64,000 nt of DNA from Euptelea pleiosperma (Eukaryota; Streptophyta; Magnoliopsida; Ranunculales; Eupteleaceae). A program made the translations under genes and the position numbers. Shown piece after piece: positions 39,201-52,200 of this stretch. Location: assembly GCA_035048495.1 (NCBI GenBank), contig CM068546.1, positions 10,732,435-10,796,434 of the forward strand, read 5' to 3'. How positions within the stretch are numbered: position 1 is the stretch's first letter; every line of letters begins with the position of its first letter. The notes under the pieces are model-generated. The model saw only the letters and a list, made by a program, of their open reading frames with translations. It did no database searches and had not been told where the DNA came from.

Positions 39201-41063
39201 AGAAATCGCAAGTAACCGCACCAACCAAATCTCCTTCACTGAATCTCTCAAGAGTGATGATGCACGAAGATTAGGTCTCAATGAAACGGCTCTCAAATCT
39301 AGGGTTTTTCTTAATAAAGCTCAAAAGGTTCTCTCGAAATACGTCTCTAATGAGACAAAAATGAGCTTATATAGAGCCAAAAACGAGTCCTTCCAATGGA
39401 CAAATTATGCCCAAAATGGAATGAGCGGGGCCGCCCCAAGTAAGTGGGGGCGCCCGAGCTCCTCTCAATAGGAGAGTACCCGAACGTTGACCTTGGTTGC
39501 CCCACGATGTTGGGGGCGCCCCAGCTCACAAAAACCCTAAAATACCTCCATCGAAAGGACACACTTACTAGATTCAAACAAGGGGGGTTTTGACACCCAA
39601 TGGACTTCCAAACATCTGTAGAAGAGATCGTGAAGGCCACTGGCAGTTTCTCAGAAGGTTATTGGTGAAGTTCGAGTGTTGAGTTGCGAGGCTTTGAGTC
39701 TATGTTCAATCTTCCATCATTCTTTCTGGTGAGTTGAGTGGAGCTTCTCATAACTACTATTACCAACGTACAAGTAAAAGTCCTTTTGTCATGGAATCTA
39801 ACAATTACATATTATGGGTTTTTCAATGTGTGCTTCACATGTTGACTAGGTTGTACGACTAGTTGACAGTAGTAGATGACGTGGCGGGTGTAGGGTTGAT
39901 TGGTAGCAAGATGTAGATCATAGTCTCACGAGTAAAACCCTATGATTTTGCATGATTTGGTTAGGTATTGAAGAAGTTGTCAAGTTTGGAAGGCTTTGAT
40001 ACCATGTCAGGAAAGGAGAAGAGAGAAAGGAGAGAAGGGAACGAGAGAAATTGTTGTCTTAGCCCTAATTTTATTATATAAAGTGGTTTGTATACATAAT
40101 GTGTTTACAGGCTAAGATACATTCATCACCTGATAGGCGCAAACCTAGAATAAATGAAATGGAAAATATCCATATGTCCTACATTATGCATAAATTGGAG
40201 TTCTATTTATGGCATTATATGTGACATTATTGAATTATTTGCAATATTTAAGAACTTGGATTTTTTAGTCTTTCTAAATACTCCTGGAAGATGTCAATTC
40301 TCTGTCTTCATTGTAATTTTTAGTTATTTAATAATTCTAAATACAAGCAAATCTTCGTTGCAAGAACCATGGCTGTCAAAATGCTTCAATGAGTAGGTGT
40401 TGGACCTAGTGGTCATTTAGGTGCTTGCTTGGTGATTATGCTGACCTGTATTTTGGGCATCTTGATTATCATATGTGATAATACTAATTTTTAGATCAAG
40501 CTTAAATAGTATAATTTTATGATACTAATTTAAAATAAAAGATCACAGTTCAATTAAAATTTTAAGTTGCGAAAGTATAGAACATAACTTACCACCAACC
40601 CAACTACCGAACCCAAGTTACAACTTGCAATACAAGTAGACACCAATGAAATTCCGGAGGTCTTAAAAGAGATAAAAAGAAGTTATGAAAAAAATGACAT
40701 TCAGTCCTTCCGGATGTTCATCTAGCTGAAATATTCTCCTAGGGATGTGCTTGGACGCTAAGTGCTTGCCTTAGTACCCAGGCAACCACCTGCAAAAGAT
40801 ATATGCCTGGTTACATAGGTGATTTTCTTTAGCGACACTGGCAGGAACTTCAAACCGATGATGTGTACGTATAATTTTTACGGCTGGACTAAATTTTATG
40901 AAGCTATTGAGAATACAACTCAATCATGCTGTCTTATTTTATCCAGGTTGCTTCAAGTGCATTAGGATTGGGACCTCAAATAGCCATGCAACTAGCTGAA
41001 CGCTTGTACACTCAAGGTTTCATCAGGTTTTCTTTGCTTCTTCGTCTCCTCTCTCTATATACC

Positions 41064-41111
<48 letters not shown>

Positions 41112-42506
41112 TATGCATATATCATACTAGTGTATTTGTGTTTAAACGTTCTAATTTGTTCTTCTACCCTAAATGTTTCATTTTGTTGCTGAGGATCAAG
41201 TCCTAATGTGAGAGAACAGTGATACCTTTTCTCCTATTTTTTGTTCCCTTTTTCCACCAACCCGTATCTGTAGCAGCACAAATACACTGGTACCGAATAC
41301 TGCATGGATACTTAAAACAATTTCTTATTTCCTATTTTATTATTGGCTATTTCTTTATTCACGACAATATCTTTATTTGTTTTATCAAAACAAAAATATA
41401 TAAATAGTTATATTGTAAAAGATCTTAATGTACAAAATCATCACGATATTAGAAGTTTCATTATAATTGGCATGATGTAAATAGTAAAAAATTGTTACTT
41501 AGACAAAAAATAAAAAAGTTTAAGCATGATATTGACATATTGGATGGCATACCTGTATCTGCATCCGTGTCTTGGTTTTTGAAAATGAAGTCGTATTTGC
41601 GTTTCCCGTACTAATATTCATACGTTATCTGTTTCGGGGCATTTTAGATGTAGATTACATGGCTCATCACATGTGTATTACTGTTATTGGGAGTCAGCAG
41701 TATTTTTCAGTGTATATATGCATATTTAACTTGTTTAAGTTTTATTTTTTTCAAATGATTGTTTATAGTAGCATATGGCCTGAGTATATTTTCATGCTTG
41801 TTTTAACATTTCCTAAAATATTTATGTGAGTTTCCTGGAGTGAATTCCCATTGAGTTTGGTTCTCTGTGCTTCCATAATACATGTTGTATCTTGAGGGGT
41901 TGAAACATAGTTTTAACACCAACATTATAATCCTTGCTTATGATTCGCTATTGAACTTGCTGATTACACTTACATCATATGCTAGGTAAGGCTTAGTAAC
42001 AATAAGATCAGTCAATTTACCTGCCAGTATTTGCTACACCAAGACTAGTAATGAATAAGACTAGAAAGAAGAAATAATGAAAAAGTTTCATGGTGGCAGA
42101 AATCATTAGTATTCATCTGTTCTTACTTCATCTAATTCCTCTCCCCTCTCACCTATCTATGAACAAACATGTTTCATAACAAGATTGGGTGGATATTTCC
42201 ACCTTGTTTCACATGGAAGTGCCTGGGTAAGTTGACATGCTTATGCACTTCTAGAAACACTATGTGCTCACCTTGATCAATTTCTATACCAACATTCATC
42301 TTATAAGCTTGGGATTTTGCTCGAGCCCCACATAATTTTTGAAAAATAGAACTCGTCTTTTATTTAGCATAAAGGGATAAGCTTCATAGATCAAGTAAGT
42401 TATGAGTTTAGTGTTGAACATTCAAGTTAGAAAACCTACACAAAACGTACCTCTTTCTCTCTCTCTCTCTCCTATGATTAGCACAATAATAGATTTTTTG
42501 GCCCTT

Positions 42507-42565
<59 letters not shown>

Positions 42566-43164
42566 GATTAGCACAATAATAGATTTTTTGGCCCTTTTAT
42601 GACTCTTCTTCCCTTAAATATAAGTTGACTTTTAAATTGTCGAGTTTGTTCAAATTGGTGGTTGAATCTCGGTCAAACCGAACAACTCGGTTGACTTCCA
42701 AGTCATGCTTGCATCACAACTTGTATTCGTGTTTTTGAAACTTTTAGGGCGATTTTATATCATCCATATAGATTTATTTGATCCTTTGATCAAGGATGAG
42801 CTATCCCAGGTTTAGCTGCAGAAAACTCCTGTGAAGGGTGACATTCTTGCTCTAGAACCGTTCTTCTGTGCTTCTACCTCGGGAGCTCTTCGGACTTGCA
42901 ATTCTAAGTTGATAGAAACCCGAACTTGTTTGAGACAGACTCTTGATTCGCTAAACAAGAAGATTATAGGAAATTTCAGAAAGAGCTCAATTTTCCTTTC
43001 ATATTGTGAAGAACTTAAGAAGTTATAAGATAATGTATTCTATGACATTATAAACTTCAAATTTCTATTATTCCAAAATCTCTCTCTTTCATATTGTGAA
43101 GAACTTAAGAAGTTATAAGATAATGTATTCTATGACATTATAAACTTCAAATTTCTATTATTCC

Positions 43165-43221
<57 letters not shown>

Positions 43222-46200
43222 GACGGTCATATATATACCGTCTCGGTTTTCTTGATACTGAGACTATAAATCTTGCATCAATGTTCAACAGCTTGATTGT
43301 GTTCAATATAGTATTTGCTTGTTACTGTGAGGACTACGAATTTTTGTCCTTGGATTAGATCCTTATCAGGCTGTATTTTGTTGTGTTTCTCCAACTGTTC
43401 TAGGCCTCTTAGTGAATTGTTTCTCCGATAAAAGATTTATTGTTAATATGTTCTGCTAGATGGACCATCATAGCTGCATATATCACCAACATTATCAAAG
43501 ATGACCATCTTTTCACATTTTTTTGTTGATGAAAAAATGCTGTCGGTTTCTCATGATAATTAAAATAGCAATTTTCATTTTAGTAACCTTTACTTGCCTG
43601 ATATTTTCCTGGTAAGAATTGAAGAAAACCAGGGGTTTTAAGATCTCTCAATATTTTTCCATGCTGAGGAATTCCTACGAAAGACATTTTTGTATATGAG
43701 ATGCACTAAACCAATGAGACCCATATTAAATGAACTTTTAACATGTTCAATCTACTCACATTTTCTCTTTTATCATCCCTTTTTGTCTTATTTATCTAAT
43801 AATCTTATTCTTTTTTGTTGAAATCACTGCAGCTATCCACGTACAGAGAGCACAGCCTACCCTGCCTCATTTGACTTTAACAGCACACTTGGAGCACAAC
43901 TTAATAATCCAACATGGGGTGATTATGTAAGGGCATTACTGGCTGATGGTTTTCGTAAGCCACGTTCGGGAACAGATGCAGGTGATCATCCTCCCATTAC
44001 TCCAATGCGTTCAGCAACTGAGGATATGTTAGGCAATGATGCTTGGAGATTATACCAATACATCTGTCAACATTTTATCGGGACTGTGAGTCCGGATTGC
44101 AAGTATATAAGGTACTAACATTAATGCTCTATCCTTATGTATCCAGTTTCCTCCTGTTTTCATACTAATGGTATTTGGATTTTAAATATTTAACTTGGTT
44201 GAAAAATTGACATAGATTAAAGGTGTCATGTTATTGCACTATTATTTTCTGTAGGAGTAACTCTGTTTATCATGATTTCATAGTCAAAATCAAAATTTGG
44301 CTTGAGAAATATGATCAGTTCAGAAATTTTATGGAGGCAAAACTTTTAACATGTCAAATATTTAACCGTTATCAAAGCCCTGCTTAGTGTTAATACCAAA
44401 AATCATTATTAATCAAATTTGGTTTCACATGCACGATCAGTACGGAATTTATTTTTTCTTTTTTTGACAAGTAAAGTTATATTTATTATTAATAAAACGG
44501 GGGGATGACCCACCTATGATACCCTGATACTTCAACATGCCCAACGTACCCGTATTCATGTGATACTATAACGACACGTTTCGGCCCCTCCATGTGCTAT
44601 TTATATTAGTGACTTAAGTGGTGGGGTGCACTTACAAAAGAAAGGTGCACACCTGCAATAACAGAAACATAACCACAATAATAAAGTAAGAATAACATAT
44701 ATAATCTATTTAAAAATTATATGGCATGGATTGCTCATTATATATCATTTTTACTAATACTTGCGTTTTTCATCATTTTTAAATATTTTATAAATAGATA
44801 TTATTTAAAATATGGTTATGACGTTCTTAAGTCAATTGGTAAATATTTTGTCTATTATCAACTTAGATGACGCTATTTTGAATAATCAACTCAGCAATCT
44901 TTGGTTCTCAGAGTTCACGTGTTTCAGATACGTATGGTACTATGTACCGAATCCTATTGATCTTGCACTTCAGCATTTCCAAAAATCAATGTATGTTTCC
45001 TACATTTTTGTAATAATTCCTTTAAACTTCCCAAAATTTGCAAATTTCTGCAAAAAATCCCTTGAAATTCCCTGAACTTAGATAATATTTTTGTGAATAT
45101 TGTATTGAAAATTTCAAAATGTCATATTTTGCAATAGTTTTTGAATTTGTTTGATTTTTCAAATTAATTCTGTGCATTCGTAGGCATATATTTGTAAATT
45201 TTGTATTGCAATAGAACTTCAATTCAACCACCCAAAAATAAGACATTTCGGGCTCATTTTGCCAAATTATTTCTATATTAAAACCATGTTAGTAATAATG
45301 TTACCTCATACTATATGCCTGCTGGTTTTTTTTTGGTTTTGAATAATTCATCTGATACTTAATGTTCCAAGAAAACCTTTTGAAGAATTTGGATAGAATC
45401 ATGCTGTTACTATGAATGTTTTAAATTTCATTCCAGGAGGATGAAAGAAAGAAGAAATAGAGCTTTGAATTCCATTTGTACCGTCCAGTAAAAATTATCG
45501 CCGTTTATTATTAGTCTGTTCTTGATCTCAATGTGAATAGTTATGCATCCTAATTCTTATCATAACAGAATCAATGTTCGGGTAATTAAGTATCTGATAA
45601 ACTCAATATCCCTGTCATTGAGATAATTTCGCGAAGCTTCAACCTCTTTTTCCTGAAGAAGAATTTTGTACTTCATTCAATAGGGGATTAATATGGTTCA
45701 TGTTTCTCCCAAATTGTGATGTTTTGTTCATTTGTGCTCCTGCTTTTTTTTTTAGGTGTAAATAAAAAAAGGAAAGAAGTTGGATGTCTGATGTCCAAAT
45801 TCGAGATATCCAGAAAATATGAAGGTTATTGTTGCCATAATATGCTCTCTTAATTGTCATTCCAGGACAAAAGTTGAATTATCTGCTGGTGGGGAATTGT
45901 TCCACTGTGTAGGGCAGCACGTTACAACCAAGGGATTTACTTCTATCATGCCATGGATGGCATTGAATGAGAAGAATCTTCCTCAGTTTTCAAAGGGAGA
46001 GAAAGTAAAAATTATGAAAGTTGATCTATATGAGGTAGTTCCTTGAACCTCCAGACACTACTTGTGGATCTTTCCCAACATTTGATTGATTCATTTTAAT
46101 CTGGCAGATTCAAAGTTTCCATGTATTTCTGATATCTATTGGAATTTATAATTATTACCTAAATTCCCATGGTAAATCGTTGCAGTATTTTAATTAGCTT

Positions 46201-49200
46201 TAGTTTAAATCAATTAGATGCTATGCATGATCTTAAGTATTCGGTGCATCGCTGATGTTTTCTGACAAAAGATTGGTTGGAATTTATCAATTTTAGGGGA
46301 ATACCTCACCTCCAGATTATCTCAGTGAGAGTGAACTGATTTCCCTTATGGAAAAGAATGGGATAGGCACGGATGCATCCATTCCTGTACATATTAACAA
46401 CATATGTGAGCGCAATTTTGTACAGGTTGAAATCTTCTCCTATCTTTTGTCCTTTGCACTCCGTTCAATTTATATCATGTTTCATTGTTTATTATCTTCA
46501 TTAATCCTTCAGGTCATTCTAGCATCTGAAGGCTTAATACTGTTGTAATATACACGATTTGTTAATGTACATCCTGCTTTTGAGACTTGAATTTGTAGCT
46601 TGCCTTTAAATTGAAGGTACTTGCTGGAAGGAGGTTACTCCCAACGGCCCTGGGAATCACCTTGATAAGAGGATATCAATGTATAGATCCAGACCTCTGT
46701 TTGCCAGACATCCGCAGCTTTATTGAGCAACAGATTTCTCTCATCGCTAAGGGTCAAGCAGATCATTCTCATGTCGTGCAACATGTACTGCAGCAATTTA
46801 CACGAAAGTACTCTTATTTTGTGAAGCAGGTGATGGCTCACTTCTTACATGACCTAATGCCTTGGTAAACAAATAATCCAATTGATATTCTGAATTTACA
46901 TATGGAGTACATATATCACCGTTCTGAATTTCTCCCCGATGAAATGACAATCAACTCTAATGTGTTTGGTCCTTTCATGAAAGACGGGATTGGACACGAT
47001 ATGAACTGCGGTTTGATTATCAAAGAATAGAGGAACATGCAGATCGACTATAAACCCAATCTCTTAAAGAAGATTTCACAACTACGTCGACTCACAAGTC
47101 GTATGTGCCATAGCTCGATACTCTGCTTCAGCACTCGATCAAGCCACAACACTTTGTTTCTCACTCCACCAAGAGACCAAGGTCCCACCTAGAAAGTACA
47201 ATAATTTGTGGTGGTTCTTCTATTAGAGGATGAACAAGCCCAATCAGCATTCGTATACCTCTCAATACTGTTGTCAGGAACCTACTTGTAATATCTTATA
47301 TTCTACAGGAGGCCCTTGTAATATTGTAAAACTTCACTTAATATATATATTGGGTGAAATCGTGTAGGCTATTCTAAGCTCTACACGATTTCTCCTCTTC
47401 CCCCAATTCTCTTCTCCTCTCCTCTCTTCCATCTCTAACCCTAATCTCTTATTCTGGTTACGATCCAAGATTACAACATGGTATCAGAGCATGGTTATGT
47501 AACCATGGCTCAATCCTAGAGGTTTGAAGAACCCTAGGGATTGCGAAATTCGATGCGAAGGGCTTTTCAAAGAAGGAGATCATCTCCCATGGATAGCCGC
47601 AGGCTTTAGAAGAGTCTGAAACCCTAGCCGCCCACTCCAAAAGGTTGGAGAGGTTCTCCCAGGCCTAGCCGCCCACTCCAGAAGCCTGGAGAAGAGCTAT
47701 CAGGCATAGCCGCCCACTCCAGAAGCCTGGAGAAGAGCCACCAAGCCTAGCCGCCCCTTCCAAAAGGTCAGAGAAGACCCTCTGGACCTAGCCGCAGGTC
47801 TCAGAGGCGCCCAGAACCTCTCCCTAGTGCTACCGCACCTATCCAGGAACCTTTTTTAGGTCCTCGGAACCATTCACAAGTTTCCCGCGGGTGGTTTTTT
47901 CTCCAATAGAAAATCTATAAAGGAGGCTTTAAAAATAAAAAGAAGGTGATTTGCACCTTCGCAGCAGCAGTTCGGGTGATTTCTTATCAAAAAAGTCTTC
48001 TCTACTACCATGAGTACATCTGAGGAGTCATCTTCTGCCAAGTCAGAGATTATTGTTGCCCCACCCAGTCTGGAAAGTCATGGTGATCACAGCCCGGGCC
48101 TACAGATCACTACGGTGAAACTCGACGGGACCAACTACCTTGCATGGTCTCAATCTGCCAAGATGTACATCACCGGACGAGGCATAGCTGGCTATATCAC
48201 TGGACGCGTCACTGCACCTGATTCCTTCGATGCTGCGTTTGAGAAGTGGGAAGCGGAAAACTCGATGGTCATGTCATGGCTGCTTCACTCCATGCATCCA
48301 TCGATCAGCACAGGTTTCCTCTTTCTCCCGACTGCCAAGGATATATGGGACACTGCATCTCAGACCTACTCCCAAGATGGGAATTTTGCTAGGATGTATG
48401 AACTTCAGCAGGAGATAGCACATCTGAAGCAAGGCGATCTTCCTTTGGGATCATACTACGCTGCGTAAGTGGGAAGAGGTAGATCACTACCACACCTACA
48501 CCCCTGCATGTACCAAGGATACTACGGAGTTCCGGAATCTGATTGTGCGCGGACGCATATTCGAGTTTCTTGGTGGCTTGAACCAGAGCTATGAACAGGT
48601 TCGAACAAACATCTTGGGCAGAGATCCACCGCCGTCGACCATTGCACAGGTCTACTCCTACATCCAGAGCGAGGACAGCAGGAGGAGAGCCATGAGCTCT
48701 AAGACAGATGCTGATGTTCCTTTATCTGAGAAGTCTGCCTTGGCCACTCAGAAATTGAGCAAACCCACATCTAAGAAGGATGGGGATCTTGATGATCGTG
48801 ATCGACTCAGATGTGATCACTGTGGCAAGCGTCGCCACACTCGGGAGACCTGTTGGAGTCTTCATGGTCGTCCCGCACAGTTCTCTGGGGGGAAGCAAGG
48901 CTCCTCAAAGAAGCCCTCTAGTAGCAAACATGGAACCTCAGCTGCTCATGCCACCAGTCAAGATTCCTCTGATGTGACCCCTTCCTCTGGGCAGTCCAAC
49001 ACCTTCTCAAGCATGGACATTGATAGGCTTCGACAATTACTTACTCAGCTTGATGGCCCTTCCCCACCTACATCATCCTTTGCTAAGACAGGTACATCCC
49101 ATTCAGCCCACCATGTGTCTACGGCACCCATTGGTCCTTTCTGGATCATTGATTCTGGTGCCTCCGATCATATGATTGGTATGCCATCTCTTTTCTCCAC

Positions 49201-52200
49201 CTATAATATCTGCTCGGGTAAGGACAAGGTCCGTGTGGCCTATGGCACTTTCTCCTCTATTTCAGGGAAGGGCACTATCTCTGCCACACCTACTTTGTCT
49301 TTATCCTCTGTACTTCATGTTCATAAATTCACCACTAACCTGCTTTCTGTTAGCCATCTTACTAAGAGCCTAAACTGCAGTGTTACCTTTTTTCCTACTC
49401 ACTGTGTTTTTCAGGACTTGGAGACGAGGCGGATGATTGGCAGTGGTCGTGAGGATGGTGGATTGTACCTGCTCGATAGCCAGCCGACTTCATATTCTGT
49501 TGCACATCAGTCTAGTGCCAATGTCAGTAGTTCTAGCGTTAATAAAGACCTGTTAATGCGATGGCATAACAGGCTAGGTCATTTACCGCTTTCAGTCATG
49601 AAGAGTCTGTTATCTCAGTTTGCGTCTATTCCACTTTTTCAGTTCAACTGTGAAACTTGTGTACACGCAAAACAATGTCGGGTGTCTTTTCCGACCAGTA
49701 ATAAAAAAAGTACGTTTCCTTTACAGTTTGTGCACTCTGATGTTTGGGGACCCAATCCCACCACTTTTATCTTTGGTTTTCGCTACTTTGTGGTTTTTGT
49801 GGATGACTACAACCGTTACACTTGGATCTACCTTATGAAATCAAAAAATGAGGTGCATACTATCTTTCAGACCTTCCATAAAATGATGTGCAATCAATTG
49901 GGCACCACCCTAAAAGTCCTACGCACTGACAATGGGGGGGAATACATGTACAGTGGCCTTGCCTCCTACTTTGAAGAGCATGGAATTCTTCATCAGACTT
50001 CATGTGCCGATACACCTCAACAAAATGGGACCGCTGAGCGAAAGCATCGCCATGTCTTGGAGGTTGCTAGGGCACTTCTTCTTGGTACTCGGGTACCCAA
50101 GGGTTATTGGGCTGACGCTGTGTTGACGGCATCCTACTTGATAAATTGGATGCCCTCTCGTGTCTTGGGGTCAAAGTCTCCCCTTTCACTCCTGTTTCCT
50201 TCCTGTCCTGTGTTCTCCATTCCACCTAAGGTCTTTGGTTGTGTTTGCTATGTTCACGCCCATCACAGGAAGGACAAATTAGATTCGAAAGCCGTCCGAT
50301 GTGTGTTCTTTGGCTATTCGTCCACTCAGAAGGGATATCGGTGTTTCCATCCCTCTACCCGTTGTCGGTTTGTTTCTCTAGATGTTACATTTTTTGAGAG
50401 TCTTCCCTTCTTCTCAGTTGATCGGACTTCTCTTCAAGGGGAGCTTGGGAGTATTGACGAGAGTTCGATACCTCCACAGGGGGAGATTCCTCAACCAGTA
50501 CCCCTTGATTTGCTTGATGAGTCTCCTGTACCCTTGTCCTTATCTCCTACTGACACTGTGCCACAGGATCCGTAGCTGAAGACATATGCCAGACGACGTC
50601 AAAAAGAGAAACAGTCCACCATCCAAGCTCACTGCCAGGAAATCCAACTCGATCTAGGTAATCGTGTCCTCAGTGATCCTCATGATATGTCTGTTGCTCC
50701 TATCCTTCCCATAGACATTGATGTACCTATTGCTCATCGGAAGGGTGTTCGGAACTGTGTTCGGAAGGGTGTTCGGAACTGTGTTACCAAGCACCCTATC
50801 TCTCACTTTGTTTCCTATCAACAGCTCTCACCATCCTACAGGGCATTTGCTACTTCCTTATCCAGTGTCGCTCTGCCATTCAGTGTCTCAGATGCCCTCA
50901 GCCAGCCTCAGTGGAAAGTAGCCATGCTAGAGGAGATGACAGCTCTAGAAAGAATGGTACTTGGGATTTGGTTCCATTGCCTAGAGGAAAGAAACTCGTG
51001 GGGTGCAAGTGGGTATATACAGTGAAATACAAAGCAAATGGAAGCATCGACAGGTACAAGGCCCGTCTCGTTGCAAAAGGGTACACACAGACTTATGGGA
51101 TTGACTACCAGGAGACGTTTGCTCCAGTGGCCAAGATGAACTCAGTTCGAGTTCTGTTATCTCTCGCGGCAAACTTTTCTTGGCCCCTCCACCAGTTGGA
51201 TGTCAAGAATGCCTTCCTCCATGGTGATCTAGAGGAAGAGGTCTACATGACAGGTCCTCCGGGGTTCAGTCCGACTGGGAGTAAGGAACTTGTATGCAGA
51301 CTGAAGAAGGCCTTGTATGGGCTTAAACAGTCACCAAGGGCTTGGTTCGAGAGGTTCAGTTCCGCAGTCAAGAAGATTGGCTACTCGCAGAGTCAGGCGG
51401 ACCACACTCTCTTCATTAAGAGAAGTCAAGGTCGTCTTACTGCTCTTATTGTATATGTGGATGATATCGTGGTCACAGGAGATGACCCAGATGAGGTTTG
51501 TAGATTGAAAAAATACCTCGGCACAGAGTTCGAAATCAAGGATCTGGGAACCTTGAGATACTTTCTGGGCATTGAGGTTGCTAGGTCAAAGCAGGGTGTG
51601 CTTATCTCACAGAGAAAGTATGTACTTGATCTCCTTCGAGAGTCAGGAAACTTGGGAGCTAAACCAGCTGATACGCCTATAGAGCAGCAACATCGGCTGA
51701 ATCCTGTTGATGGGGATCCCATTGCTGATGCAGGCTAGTTCCAGAGACTTGTTGGGCGTCTCATCTACCTTTTGCTGACACGACCAGATATTGCATACGC
51801 AGTCAGTGTCATCAGTCAGTTCATGCATGCCCTTCGCTCTCCACATCTTGAGGCAGTACACCGAGTGTTACGCTATCTTAAGGGGGCTCCAGGGAAGGGT
51901 CTCCTGTTTAGTAAGAATGGACACCTGTGAGTTGAAGCTTATACAGACGCTGACTAGGCAGGTTCAGTCACTGATAGATGTTCCACATCAGGGAGGTAAT
52001 CTGGTGTCTTGGCGCAGCAAGAAGCAACCAGTTGTCGCCCGCTCCAGTGCCGAAGCAGAGTACCGTTCTATGGCTCATGGTGTATGTGAGCTTCTATGGT
52101 TGAAGACTATGCTCAGTGAGCTCGGATATCCTGTCAAAGGGTTTATGCAACTGTATTGTGACAATAAAGTAGCCATCAGCATTGCTCATAATCCAGTTCA

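Larger units (their letters stand above)
31228..40109 (-). mobile_element. Old Ty1/copia element 10, interrupted by element 7
   Basis: A worn LTR start at 31228-31345 and a matching LTR at 40005-40109 share AGCCCTAATTTTATTATA then AAAGTGG and CATAATGTG. Between them, antisense, are RT (about 31350-31830), gag (31840-32660), a leader (38077-39992) and a primer-binding-site complement GCTTTGATACCA at 39993-40004. Protease, integrase and much of RT are deleted. Element 7, a MITE and a G-tract repeat sit inside it. Target duplication not found; both outer borders are approximate. Confidence 0.7.
41027..43832 (+). other. TOP3B intron D-E with microsatellites
   Basis: Intron of 2.8 kb without coding content. 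It holds a GC/CA dinucleotide run at 41064-41106, CT runs at 42451-42470, 42509-42561 and 43171-43197, a TA run at 43198-43221 and two tandem duplications of 90 bp period (listed separately). Confidence 0.75.
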
